Below, one piece after another: positions 27,071 through 35,931 of a DNA stretch of 64,000 bases. Source of the DNA: Psychrobacillus soli (GTDB lineage Bacteria > Bacillota > Bacilli > Bacillales_A > Planococcaceae). Position 1 is the stretch's first letter. Every line of letters begins with the position of its first letter. The stretch is taken from positions 1 through 64,000 of the forward strand of contig NZ_VDGG01000015.1 in assembly GCF_006861775.1 (NCBI RefSeq). The letters are read 5' to 3'. A program made the position numbers and the translations under genes. The notes beneath the pieces were generated by a model that searched no databases, was not told the origin of the DNA, and saw only the letters and a list, made by a program, of their open reading frames with translations.

Positions 27071-27289
27071 CTATTCAACATCGATGAGTAAGTCGTCATC
27101 ATTCACGAAGTCGCCTTCTTTAATATGGATTTTCTTTACAACGCCTGTTTTCTCAGCGGCAATCGGAATTTCCATTTTCATCGATTCAAGGATCACTACG
27201 TCTTGTCCTTCTTTTACTTCTTCCCCTTCTGCTACTAATACTTTCCATACACTACCTGCCATACTCGCTACGATGTTTGTCATGTTCAT
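27071..27289 (-). CDS. Biotin carboxyl carrier protein (small, stand-alone)
   Basis: 72 residues, a single biotinyl-lipoyl domain. The biotinylation site is the lysine in ESMKMEIPI, with the usual ~35-residue symmetric halves around it. It carries carboxybiotin between the biotin carboxylase (27297) and the carboxyltransferase (23800), as YngHB does. It lies 7 bases after the carboxylase stop with GGAGG upstream. Confidence 0.93.
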   Translation of the reverse strand: MNMTNIVASMAGSVWKVLVAEGEEVKEGQDVVILESMKMEIPIAAEKTGVVKKIHIKEGDFVNDDDLLIDVE

Positions 27290-27296
27290 TTCCTCC

Positions 27297-28652
27297 TTAT
27301 TTGGTTGCTTTTTCAGCTAAGTAATATTTATTTACAAAATCAGTTGTTGTATATCCTGCTAAAAATTGTTCGTGGCTGACCGTTTCAATGAGCATCGGGA
27401 TATTGGTTTTAATACCTTCTACTTTGTAATTTTCAAGAGCTGCTTTCATTCTTGCACATGCTTCACTACGTGTTTCTCCCCAAGTGATTAGTTTACCGAT
27501 CATTGGATCGTAGAATGGCGTCACTTGTGAACCAGCTTCTATCGAACATTCGTTACGGACCCCTTCTCCTTGCGGCAGCTGAAACTCTGTTATTTTTCCA
27601 GGTGAAGGGAAAAATGTTTTAGGGTCTTCTGCATAAATACGCACTTCAATCGCATGTCCTTTTCGCCCGACTTCTTCACGTGTAAGAGATAAACGTTCTC
27701 CATATGCCACTTTTAACTGTTGTTCAACTAGATCAAGACCAGTTATTTCTTCTGTAACCGGATGCTCCACTTGTAGTCTTGTGTTCATCTCTAAGAAATA
27801 GAAATTTTGCTCACGATCCACTAAAAACTCAATCGTACCTGCATTGGAATATCCAATATGTTTTGCTGCTTGGACAGCTGCATCTAGCATTTTTTGTCGT
27901 GTTTCTTCACTAATAAATGGAGAAGGCGCTTCTTCCACTACTTTTTGGTTTCGACGCTGGATAGAGCATTCTCTTTCCCAAAGTGGAATGACATTTCCAT
28001 ACGTGTCGGCTAAAATTTGTACTTCAATATGATGCGGTTCGGCGATATATTTTTCTAAAAACATCGTTCCATCACCGAAGAATGATTCTGCTCGTTTTTT
28101 ATTTCCTTCGAAAGCTTTTACTAGTTCTTCCTCGGAGTTAACGAGTTGCATGCCGATTCCACCGCCTCCAGCAGATGCTTTGAGCATAAGTGGATAGCCG
28201 ATTTTTCTTCCTGCTTCTCTTGCTTGCTCTTCATTATCCAAAGCTGTATCGATACCTTCTACAACAGGTACACCGGCTTCTTTCATCATTTTACGCGCTT
28301 CGATTTTACTTCCCATTGAAGCGATAATATCTGATGAAGGTCCGATAAATACAAGCCCCGCTTCTACACATTTCCTAGCAAATCCTGCATTCTCTGATAA
28401 AAGTCCGTAACCTGGATGTACTGCCTCTGCTCCACTTTCTTTTGCAATACGAATGATTTCTTCGATATTTAAATAACTTTGATTGACCGGTGGCTTTCCA
28501 ACGCAGTACGCTTCATCAGCTTGTCGAACAAACAATGACTCTGCATCTGCCTCTGAATAAATGGCAACAGTTTGAATACCTAGATCCTTACAAGTTCGAA
28601 TAATTCTTAATGCAATTTCTCCACGATTGGCAATAATAATTTTAGAAAACAT
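27297..28652 (-). CDS. Biotin carboxylase subunit of acyl-CoA carboxylase
   Basis: 451 residues, the usual length for AccC-type biotin carboxylases. ATP-grasp glycine loop KASAGGGGIGM, catalytic EMNTRLQVEHPVTE, and N-terminal KIIIANRGEIALRI. It carboxylates biotin on the adjacent 72-residue carrier with ATP and bicarbonate. The context with HMG-CoA lyase marks it as part of a methylcrotonyl-CoA carboxylase-like complex rather than acetyl-CoA carboxylase. Confidence 0.93.
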   Translation of the reverse strand: MFSKIIIANRGEIALRIIRTCKDLGIQTVAIYSEADAESLFVRQADEAYCVGKPPVNQSYLNIEEIIRIAKESGAEAVHPGYGLLSENAGFARKCVEAGLVFIGPSSDIIASMGSKIEARKMMKEAGVPVVEGIDTALDNEEQAREAGRKIGYPLMLKASAGGGGIGMQLVNSEEELVKAFEGNKKRAESFFGDGTMFLEKYIAEPHHIEVQILADTYGNVIPLWERECSIQRRNQKVVEEAPSPFISEETRQKMLDAAVQAAKHIGYSNAGTIEFLVDREQNFYFLEMNTRLQVEHPVTEEITGLDLVEQQLKVAYGERLSLTREEVGRKGHAIEVRIYAEDPKTFFPSPGKITEFQLPQGEGVRNECSIEAGSQVTPFYDPMIGKLITWGETRSEACARMKAALENYKVEGIKTNIPMLIETVSHEQFLAGYTTTDFVNKYYLAEKATK

Positions 28653-28697
28653 ATGAATCGCTCCTTCTTTAAAAGTTAAAATCGTTTATAAGATCAA

Positions 28698-29489
28698 TTA
28701 TTGATCCGTAAAATTAGGTTTTCTTTTTTGTATAAATGCTTCTACGCCTTCTTGTACATCCTTCGTTTGAAAAACATGTCCGAAATAGGTTGCTTCGGTA
28801 ACTAGACCTTCATCAAGTGGTTGCTCATATCCAACATCAATCGAGCGCTTTGCAAAAGTTATAGGTATAGACGAATAGTTACAAATTTTACTTGCGATTT
28901 CCATCGCCTTCTCCACAGATTTCCCCTTCGGAACGACATGATTTACAAGTCCAATTCGTTCCGCTTCTTCAGCTGATATAGACTCACCCGTAAAAATCAT
29001 TTCCTTCGCTCTTGCTTTTCCTATTAAACGTGGTAATCTTTGCGTTCCACCCGCTCCAGGAAATAATCCCAATTTAACTTCTGGTAGTCCAATCTCTATA
29101 TGTTCTTCTGCGATTCGGATATCACAGCTTAACGCAAGTTCGCAGCCCCCACCTAGAGCAAGCCCATTAATAGCCGCTATAGTCGGATGAGGTAACTGTT
29201 CGATTTTATTCAATGGTTGTTGAAGCCAAAGTGATTTTTGCTTCGCTTCTTCAACTCCATTTCCTATCCATGCTGGAAACCCTTTAATATCTCCACCGGC
29301 TACAAATGCCTTTTCTCCTGCTCCAGTAACGATAACGACCTTTACATTTGGATTTTTTTCTATTTCATCCACTACAATGTTTAGTTGTTCAATAACATCT
29401 GCGCTTAGAACATTTACAGGTGGATTATCGATGACTATTTTTGCGATATGCTGTTGTAATGACCATGAAACTACTTGGACTTTTTGCAT
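28698..29489 (-). CDS. Second enoyl-CoA hydratase/isomerase family protein
   Basis: 263 residues with crotonase signatures: oxyanion positions in AFVAGGDIKGF and NGLALGGGCELALSCD, and LGLFPGAGGTQRLPR with the second catalytic acid. A second member besides the one at 25351, so two hydration or isomerisation steps (or a dual pathway) may be served. B. subtilis has an acyl-CoA dehydrogenase gene in the corresponding operon; none is present here. Lies 18 bases after the acyl-CoA ligase. Confidence 0.88.
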   Translation of the reverse strand: MQKVQVVSWSLQQHIAKIVIDNPPVNVLSADVIEQLNIVVDEIEKNPNVKVVIVTGAGEKAFVAGGDIKGFPAWIGNGVEEAKQKSLWLQQPLNKIEQLPHPTIAAINGLALGGGCELALSCDIRIAEEHIEIGLPEVKLGLFPGAGGTQRLPRLIGKARAKEMIFTGESISAEEAERIGLVNHVVPKGKSVEKAMEIASKICNYSSIPITFAKRSIDVGYEQPLDEGLVTEATYFGHVFQTKDVQEGVEAFIQKRKPNFTDQ

Positions 29490-29507
29490 TGCTCTAACAC
29501 CTCCTCC

Positions 29508-31064
29508 TTATACTTTCACTTCACTATAGTCTTGTCGTAAAACAAATTTCTGGATTTTTCCGGAAGGTGTTCGTGGTAATTCATCTACGAAAATAACTTT
29601 TCTCGGCTTTTTATAGCTTGCTAGATTACTCACGCAATGATTAACTACGTCCTCTTCTGTTAAGTTCGATCCTTCCTTTTTCACGACAACCGCACAAACA
29701 GCTTCTATGAATTTAGAATCGGGTATCCCAATAATGGAAACTTCCTTTATCTCCTCGTGACGGTATAAAACATCTTCAATTTCAGCAGCATAAATATTTT
29801 CTCCACCACTTCGAATCATATCTTTTTTCCTACCTGCAATTGTTAAGTATCCTTGTTGGTCAAACACGCCTAAATCACCTGTTTTACACCACCCATCAAC
29901 AAATGTCTCCATCGTTGCTTCGGGATTTCGCCAATACCCGATCGAAACTGCAGGACTTTTAATAGCAATTTCTCCGACTTCACCGGCTGGCAATGGGAAC
30001 CCATCGTCATCCAAAATATTAATCTCTGTAAGTGGCATCGGCTTACCGACTGTTTGTCCTTTCGTAAAAGCATCTTGTGGATCGAGCGATGCTGCAATTG
30101 GCGTACCTTCTGTCAATCCATATACTTGAACTACTCCAACGTTTGGATATTTCTTTTTCAATTGTTCGAGTGCAGAAGGCAATAATGGATCACCGCCTGT
30201 ATAAATTGTTTTTAAATTTTTCAATTGAAACGAATCGATATCATCGTAATTTAGCATTTCATAAATCATAAATGGGAATAAGAAACAGTCACTCACATTT
30301 TCATGTTCAATTACGGATAAAATTCTTTCAATTTGGAACCCTTGGCTTTTTGTAATAACAAGTGTTCCACCCATCAAAAGTATCGGGAGCCCGATGTCTT
30401 CCATTGCACCTACATGATACAGAGGACCAGTCGTCATCCCAATTTCTTGTCCTGTAAACTTCCATTTCAGCGATTGCATGGAAGAAAACCAAAGTGTCGT
30501 GTCATGCGTCCAAATAGCACCTTTTGGTCTACCAGTTGTGCCCGATGTATACATCAACATGACTGGGTCACTTAATTTAATATTCTTGTCCATTACTTCA
30601 TCCTGTGAACCGCTCTCTAATAGACTCCATGGTTTAGACCAATCCGGAATGTTAACCTCTTCATTTTTCAGGCATATGTACTGTTCTACGGAAACATGCT
30701 TTTGAACTTCCTCCAGTTCACTTGCCAAATTAGAATGGAAGCATAATACTTTCGTTTCGGAATCGTTTAATGCATATTCTATCTCTGCACTCGAAAGTCG
30801 GAAATTAAGACGAACTGCTATTGCACCGATTTTCGCAATAGCAAAATATAAACCGAAATATTCTAGGCAATTGTAGAGCAATACGCCAACTCGATCTCCT
30901 TTTTGAACTCCTAATTCAACAAGTTTATTTGCGTATGCATTTGAAATCTGATGAAGCTCTTTATATGTCCATGCTCTACCCATTTCTTCTTTTATTGCTA
31001 TTTTTTCTTGTTGTTCGTCATTTAACACATTTGCCATTTTCCTAGTTATAAGTCCAACGTCCAA
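29508..31064 (-). CDS. AMP-dependent acyl-CoA synthetase/ligase
   Basis: 518 residues, ANL superfamily. P-loop-like motif YTSGTTGRPKGA, adenylate-binding YGLTEGTP, hinge CKTGDLGVFDQQGYLTIAGRKKD, and C-terminal lysine in RTPSGKIQK. It activates a carboxylic acid to its CoA thioester, feeding the catabolic operon. First gene after the sigma-54 promoter. Start is TTG at 31064 with AAGGAGG seven bases upstream. The chain type of the substrate is not determinable; a branched short-chain acid fits the context. Confidence 0.9.
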   Translation of the reverse strand: MDVGLITRKMANVLNDEQQEKIAIKEEMGRAWTYKELHQISNAYANKLVELGVQKGDRVGVLLYNCLEYFGLYFAIAKIGAIAVRLNFRLSSAEIEYALNDSETKVLCFHSNLASELEEVQKHVSVEQYICLKNEEVNIPDWSKPWSLLESGSQDEVMDKNIKLSDPVMLMYTSGTTGRPKGAIWTHDTTLWFSSMQSLKWKFTGQEIGMTTGPLYHVGAMEDIGLPILLMGGTLVITKSQGFQIERILSVIEHENVSDCFLFPFMIYEMLNYDDIDSFQLKNLKTIYTGGDPLLPSALEQLKKKYPNVGVVQVYGLTEGTPIAASLDPQDAFTKGQTVGKPMPLTEINILDDDGFPLPAGEVGEIAIKSPAVSIGYWRNPEATMETFVDGWCKTGDLGVFDQQGYLTIAGRKKDMIRSGGENIYAAEIEDVLYRHEEIKEVSIIGIPDSKFIEAVCAVVVKKEGSNLTEEDVVNHCVSNLASYKKPRKVIFVDELPRTPSGKIQKFVLRQDYSEVKV

Positions 31065-31099
31065 TGAAATTCCTCCTTTCGTCTCTCGCTGTTATATAA

Positions 31100-31115
31100 G
31101 CAAGAATCATGCCAA
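31100..31115 (-). promoter_or_regulatory. Sigma-54 (-24/-12) promoter
   Basis: Minus-strand TTGGCATGATTCTTGC is a near-perfect match to the sigma-54 consensus TTGGCAC-N5-TTGC, with GG and GC separated by exactly ten bases. Transcription would begin about 31088, some 24 bases before the TTG start of the acyl-CoA ligase gene. Confidence 0.9.
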
Positions 31116-31175
31116 GTTGAAAAGATGCGAGTTTTCAATGCTTGAAGCCACTTTTATATTTATTTGCAGAGTGTT

Positions 31176-31195
31176 TTTTCCGAATTGCCGGAAAA
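31176..31195. promoter_or_regulatory. Candidate activator-binding dyad for the sigma-54 promoter
   Basis: TTTTCCG-N6-CGGAAAA, a perfect 7+7 dyad about 60-80 bases upstream of the -24 element, where bacterial enhancer-binding proteins bind. The adjacent activator gene (31698) is the likely partner. Confidence 0.5.
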
Positions 31196-31244
31196 TATAA
31201 CTCCTTAGTCGGTGTAACTCACTAGAATTTCAACAAAATAAAAA

Positions 31245-31282
31245 AATCCAGCATATCGGAGTGCTTTCCGACATTCTGGATT
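31245..31282 (-). terminator. Terminator between the activator gene and the sigma-54 operon
   Basis: Arms AATCCAG and CTGGATT, with inner TCGGA/TCCGA pairing, followed on the minus strand by seven T. It isolates the sigma-54 promoter from read-through. Confidence 0.8.
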
Positions 31283-31436
31283 TATATTATTTTAGATCTG
31301 TTGAATAACTAATTTCTACCAGGCGTCCCTTACTTATTTTTTTTTGCAAAGTTCTTGCTGGTAATATGCTGATACTATATAGACAAGGAACGCTTCCTAT
31401 CAATCAAAAAGGTGGAAATACGATAGAGAAGGGCTG

Positions 31437-31464
31437 AGCAGCCTAAATTTCATCTTTGGCTGCT
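31437..31464 (+). terminator. Terminator-like hairpin on the plus strand without an obvious gene
   Basis: AGCAGCC, 14-base loop, GGCTGCT, then TTTATTT. Nothing recognisable is encoded upstream on the plus strand between 31283 and 31437. Confidence 0.45.
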
Positions 31465-31527
31465 TTTATTTAGATAGGAAAGTAGGCTATTCTTTCGTTC
31501 ACAAAAGCTTTGGCACATTGTTTACCA

Positions 31528-31671
31528 GTGCTTTTGGAGTGCGACGAACGAATGAATACCACACGATTACCCCAAAAAATGCGTAGGGATGCGACAAAGT
31601 CGCATCCCTACGCATCAAGAAGTCTCGGTAATGGTGTAGAACTCGTTCCGTTCAAAGTGCTCCAAAAGCAC
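31528..31671. repeat. Long imperfect inverted repeat with a perfect 17-bp core hairpin
   Basis: Outer arms GTGCTTTTGGAG (31528-31539) and CTCCAAAAGCAC (31660-31671) match exactly. The central arms, ATGCGTAGGGATGCGAC at 31579 and its complement at 31599, match over 17 bases around a three-base loop. The stretches between are partly complementary. It may be a small non-autonomous element or a structured RNA; no coding frame is seen. Confidence 0.8.
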
Positions 31672-31697
31672 CTATATATAGAGTACCTAGTGCGATA

Positions 31698-33062
31698 TTA
31701 CTCCGTAATTCCATACTTTTTAATCTTCTCATATATAGTTGAATTACTTATCCCAAGTGCTTCTGCTGCCATATTTTTATCGAATTTAAAATTCTTCAAC
31801 ATTCTTTCAATTTCCTTCTTTTCCGTTTCTTCTACTATTTCTTTTAATGATCTATTTCGAACCTTCTTAGAATCTCTTTTTAAATATTCCGGTAAAGCGT
31901 CAATCTCCAATACATTCTCATTTGATAAATGGACGCCTGCTTCCATTACATTTTCCAGTTCCCTTATATTTCCTGGCCAACTGTATTTTTTTAGCAAATC
32001 ATATACGTCTTCGTGTATAGAATTCACTCGTTTTCCGATTTGTGCTTTCGCTTTTTCAAAAAAATGGTGGATGAGAAGTGGGATATCTTCTGCTCTTTCC
32101 CGTAAGGGAGGACATACTAATTGAATTGCGTTTATCCTATAATATAGGTCCTCCCGAAATTCTTTACTTTCAATCATTTTCTCTAAAGGTTGGTTTGTAG
32201 CGGCAATTACTCGGACATTCACTTTTAGGGGATGAGGGGATCCTACCGGTTCATATTCCCTCTCTTGTAGAACTCGTAATAATTTTACTTGCATATGCTG
32301 CGGCATATCCCCAATTTCATCTAGAAAAATAGTTCCTCCATCAGCACTTTGAAACTTTCCTACTTTTCCACCTTTCTTAGCACCCGTAAAAGCCCCTTCC
32401 ACATAGCCGAACAATTCGGACTCGATTAAATGCTCTGGGATAGATCCACAATTCACACTAACAAATGGTTTAGCACTACGTGGACTTAGTTGATGAAGAC
32501 TTTGAGCAATTATTTCTTTTCCCGTCCCACTTTCACCTCTTATCAATACAGTAATATCTCCACCAGCCACTCTTTTCACACGCTCTTTTAATTCGTTCAT
32601 CTCATACGATTTTCCGATTAAATCATGTAAGGAATACCTTGCCCCATTTGCTTTCTCTACCTCAGGTATATAAAGATTGTTCCTTGCTAATAACTCTTTA
32701 ATATTACTATTCATTTTCTTCCAATCATCTAAATCTCGAAAAATGATCGTTCCTATTGCACCGATTATTTCCTTATTATCGAAAATGGGGATACGGTTTG
32801 CGATAACAAAACTTCCTCGCAAAAATTGTAAATCTGCCATTTCCGATTTTCCTGTTTGAACGACAAGGTGTAATCTCGTATTTTCAATATAATTAACGAT
32901 ATATCCCCCGATTATATCGTCTCTTTCTACTTCCAAAAACTCGCAATATTTATTGCTAATATATTGTATTTTTCCATTATTATCGATAATAATTGTTCCA
33001 TAGTTTGCATTTTCAAATACGACATCGAGTAATTTATGATTAAATAATTGTCCAGATACCAC
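31698..33062 (-). CDS. Sigma-54-dependent transcriptional activator (PAS, AAA+, Fis HTH)
   Basis: 454 residues. An N-terminal PAS-like sensor (about 10-110: FENANYGTIIIDNNGKIQYIS), AAA+ core with Walker A GESGTGKE (176-183) and the sigma-54 contact loop GAFTGA (223-228), Walker B GGTIFLDEIGDM, and a Fis-type HTH at the C-terminus (MAAEALGISNSTIYEKIKKYG). It remodels RNA polymerase-sigma-54. The only sigma-54 promoter seen nearby is at 31100, so it most likely controls the acyl-CoA catabolic operon, sensing a pathway metabolite through PAS (inference). GTG/ATG start near 33062. Confidence 0.94.
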   Translation of the reverse strand: MVSGQLFNHKLLDVVFENANYGTIIIDNNGKIQYISNKYCEFLEVERDDIIGGYIVNYIENTRLHLVVQTGKSEMADLQFLRGSFVIANRIPIFDNKEIIGAIGTIIFRDLDDWKKMNSNIKELLARNNLYIPEVEKANGARYSLHDLIGKSYEMNELKERVKRVAGGDITVLIRGESGTGKEIIAQSLHQLSPRSAKPFVSVNCGSIPEHLIESELFGYVEGAFTGAKKGGKVGKFQSADGGTIFLDEIGDMPQHMQVKLLRVLQEREYEPVGSPHPLKVNVRVIAATNQPLEKMIESKEFREDLYYRINAIQLVCPPLRERAEDIPLLIHHFFEKAKAQIGKRVNSIHEDVYDLLKKYSWPGNIRELENVMEAGVHLSNENVLEIDALPEYLKRDSKKVRNRSLKEIVEETEKKEIERMLKNFKFDKNMAAEALGISNSTIYEKIKKYGITE

Positions 33063-33219
33063 ATTTATTTCCCCCTTCTCCCATTTGGAACCCTTACTCC
33101 CCCTATCTTACATGATAACCGAATTTTCGAGAAACAGATGTTTCATTTTTTACTTGGAGACATTTTAACGAAAAAAAAACAGGATGAAGACTTTAATCTC
33201 CCCCTGTTTTGCCGCTCAC

Positions 33220-33726
33220 CTATTCTCGGTGTTTCACTGCTAATCCTCTTAAAAACTTCCGTGCAAAATTATCACCACATACTTTATAATTTCGATGTCC
33301 TTCTTTGCGTAAAATAGCTCCTAGCTCCCCCTTGGATACTACGATGCCACCGTCATGCAATAATTCTAACATATCTTCCGCTGTTAATTGTAGCGCTACT
33401 TTTAGTTTCTTAAGGAGCATATTATTAGCACTCCTCTCAGGAGGAACAGAACTTTCAGTTTGTCCTGGTTTTGGATCTTGTTTCCCTCTTTTAAATGTAA
33501 TAAATCCATTTAAAAAAGAATCTAGCATCTTATGCGTGCATTTTATTTGATCTTCCGTTTCCCCTACATCCACTTCTTCATCGTATTCATCTTTTGATTT
33601 TGTCAGTATCTTTGGTAACTCTTCTTTTGTAACTTCCAAACCACCAAGATTAAATATTTCAATCATATCCTTATTTTTTATATCTAGCGCGTATCTTAGT
33701 CGAATTAATATATCGTTGTTATCCAT
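33220..33726 (-). CDS. DUF1456 (YehS-like) protein
   Basis: 168 residues made of two similar halves, each with a NxxxLxxLRxAL-type helix followed by V(S/T)KEEL/GEL: LIRLRYALDIKNKDMIEIF..GGLEVTKEEL and LKKLKVALQLTAEDMLELL..GGIVVSKGEL. That is the layout of the DUF1456 family; YehS in E. coli is the named member and its function is unknown. AGGAGGC lies before the ATG. Confidence 0.88.
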   Translation of the reverse strand: MDNNDILIRLRYALDIKNKDMIEIFNLGGLEVTKEELPKILTKSKDEYDEEVDVGETEDQIKCTHKMLDSFLNGFITFKRGKQDPKPGQTESSVPPERSANNMLLKKLKVALQLTAEDMLELLHDGGIVVSKGELGAILRKEGHRNYKVCGDNFARKFLRGLAVKHRE

Positions 33727-33830
33727 TTAAAAGCCTCCTAATATTGCCTAATGACCAAACATTTCAACATGTATTAAAATGTCGATGATAGTTAATAAAT
33801 TATAGCAGAGATATCGTAAATTCACCTTAA

Positions 33831-34295
33831 AAACAGCTAAAACAGGAAACGCAAGTTATAGGAGGTGGGAAAGAACTCATTCAGCAACAGTTGACTGAAC
33901 TCGGACCTATTAAACCGTCTGAGATTCGCCTCATTGTTATATCCATTGCGTTACTTTTCTTTTGGTCCACAGAAGAGAAATTGCATCCCTTTGATACGAC
34001 AACGGTAACAGTCATTGCTGTTGCTATTCTACTTTCGCCAAAAATCGGTGTGCTCGATTGGAAAACGGTCGAAAAGCTTATTCCGTGGGGAACGGTCATT
34101 GTCTTCGCAGTAGGTATTGCACTAGGCACTATTTTATTAGATACAAACGGTGCCCAGTGGTTGTCCAATAAAGTATTTGGTGCAATGGGACTCGAGCATA
34201 TGCCGCTACTCGCGACAATAGCCCTGTTATCTTTGTTCAATATGATTATTCACTTAGGTTTTGTTAGTGTAACAAGTTGGATTGGAATGCTGTAA
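33831..34295 (+). pseudogene. Fragment of a SLC13/DASS-type anion transporter
   Basis: The frame reads from a stop at 33828 through GGGKELIQQQLTELGPIKPSE, four hydrophobic segments (LIVISIALLFFWSTE, TTTVTVIAVAILLSP, LIPWGTVIVFAVGIALGTIL, PLLATIALLSLFNMIIHLGF) to a stop at 34293. This matches only the middle of a divalent anion:sodium symporter of about 480 residues. N- and C-terminal thirds are missing on both sides, and the best ATG-like start is an internal TTG. It is judged a remnant. Confidence 0.8.
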
Positions 34296-34375
34296 CAATT
34301 TTATCTTGATTAGCTTTAAAGGACTGTCCAGCTTCCAATAGGGACTCCAGTTTCTATCCTGCCTTTATATGAAAT

Positions 34376-34417
34376 AAAACTGGAGGGGAAAATCATTTGA
34401 TTTTCTCCTCCAGTTTT
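34376..34417 (-). terminator. Terminator of the pst-phoU operon
   Basis: Arms AAAACTGGAG and CTCCAGTTTT, extended by GGGAAAATC/GATTTTCTC. It lies 8 bases after the phoU stop. Confidence 0.85.
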
Positions 34418-34425
34418 GTTTAGTG

Positions 34426-35085
34426 TTATGAATTGAAATCATATATTTGACCTTTAATCAAATAGGCTGTGCTTTCAGCGATATTTGTTATATGGTCTGC
34501 TGTTCTTTCTAGATAACGATTGACAAATAATAGTTGTACAAGCTGATTTGTTTCTTCTGGATGTTCACTTAAATAGGCAGTAAGTTTTTTATATGTTTCA
34601 CCACTTAATTGATCTACTTCATCCTCTAAGTCACCAACTTCTTTAGCAAATATTATATTTTCCTCTAAAAAAGATTGTAGTGCTTTTTGAAGCATATCAA
34701 TCGATAGCTCTTTCATTTTCTCTAGATGCGTAATCTCCAGCAAAGATTTTGTATTACCGATCTTGATCGTTGCTTTTGCAATGTTTACAGCAAAATCCGC
34801 GACCCGTTCAATTTCAGATGAAATTTTAAGTACACCTATAATTTCACGTAAATCTCTGGAAACAGGTGCTTCTTTTGCCATTAGCCATATGGCGAACTGA
34901 TTAATATCCATTTCAAGATTATCAATAGCCGTATCTCCCTCGATAACTTTTAAAGCAATCTCCACATCTTGTGTTTTTAAGGCCTTAAAAGCTCTTTCTA
35001 GGGCAACAACTGATAGTTCACCCATTTCGGTTATTTTACTTTTTAATTCCCCTAAATTATTCTCAAAGTTTACACGAATGCCCAT
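34426..35085 (-). CDS. phoU: Phosphate transport regulator PhoU
   Basis: 219 residues, two PhoU three-helix repeats with metal-cluster acid residues (E..ADFAVNIAKATI and RYLERTADHITNIAES). It dampens phosphate uptake by PstSCAB and modulates PhoR signalling in other bacteria. Last gene of the pst operon, 13 bases downstream of pstB. Confidence 0.94.
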   Translation of the reverse strand: MGIRVNFENNLGELKSKITEMGELSVVALERAFKALKTQDVEIALKVIEGDTAIDNLEMDINQFAIWLMAKEAPVSRDLREIIGVLKISSEIERVADFAVNIAKATIKIGNTKSLLEITHLEKMKELSIDMLQKALQSFLEENIIFAKEVGDLEDEVDQLSGETYKKLTAYLSEHPEETNQLVQLLFVNRYLERTADHITNIAESTAYLIKGQIYDFNS

Positions 35086-35098
35086 TTGTTACCCCCCA

Positions 35099-35869
35099 TT
35101 ATCCAAAACGACCTGTTACATAATCTTCTGTCCTTTGATCTTGTGGTGTAGAGAAGATGTTATCCGTATCATCATATTCCACTATTTCTCCATTTAAGAA
35201 AAATGCTGTCTTATCGGAGACTCTAGCAGCTTGTTGCATATTATGTGTAACAATGACAATCGTATAATCTTCTTTCATATTGGTGATGAGCTCTTCTATT
35301 TTTAACGTAGAAATTGGGTCTAATGCTGATGTAGGCTCGTCCATTAATATAATATCTGGTTTCATTGCAATTGCACGAGCGATACACACACGTTGTTGCT
35401 GACCACCTGACAAACCAAGTGCTGATGTTTTAAGACGATCTTTTACTTCATCCCAAATGGCTGCACTGCGCAGACTCTCTTCCACAATATTATTTAATTC
35501 TTTTTTATTTTTAATGCCTTGCATTCTTGGTCCATAGGCAACATTGTCGTATATACTCATTGGAAATAAATTTGGTTTTTGAAATACCATTCCCACTTTT
35601 GTTCGTAATTTGATAACATCATTTGTTTTATAAATATCTTCATGATTAATGACAATATCACCTGTTATTTTCACACCATCAATTAAATCATTCATACGGT
35701 TTAATGTTCGTAAAAAAGTCGATTTACCACAACCGGAAGGGCCGATTAACGCAGTAACCTCTTTTTCATGAATAGCAAGATCGACTCCGAATAGCGCTTG
35801 TTTCTCCCCATAAAATAAATTTAAATCCCTTACATTAATGATCGATTTACCTTCTTTAAGTTGCTCCAT
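35099..35869 (-). CDS. pstB: Phosphate ABC transporter ATPase PstB
   Basis: 256 residues. Walker [13 protein letters not shown] signature LSGGQQQR, Walker [14 protein letters not shown], and the PstB-typical [10 protein letters not shown] segment. Drives phosphate import through PstCA. It follows pstA with a 62-base gap and precedes phoU. Confidence 0.96.
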   Translation of the reverse strand: MEQLKEGKSIINVRDLNLFYGEKQALFGVDLAIHEKEVTALIGPSGCGKSTFLRTLNRMNDLIDGVKITGDIVINHEDIYKTNDVIKLRTKVGMVFQKPNLFPMSIYDNVAYGPRMQGIKNKKELNNIVEESLRSAAIWDEVKDRLKTSALGLSGGQQQRVCIARAIAMKPDIILMDEPTSALDPISTLKIEELITNMKEDYTIVIVTHNMQQAARVSDKTAFFLNGEIVEYDDTDNIFSTPQDQRTEDYVTGRFG

Positions 35870-35931
35870 CTGCTAAAATACCTTCCCTACTTGAATTTTT
35901 TTGGTCGTTAGCTCAGCATGTTCTCATAAGC

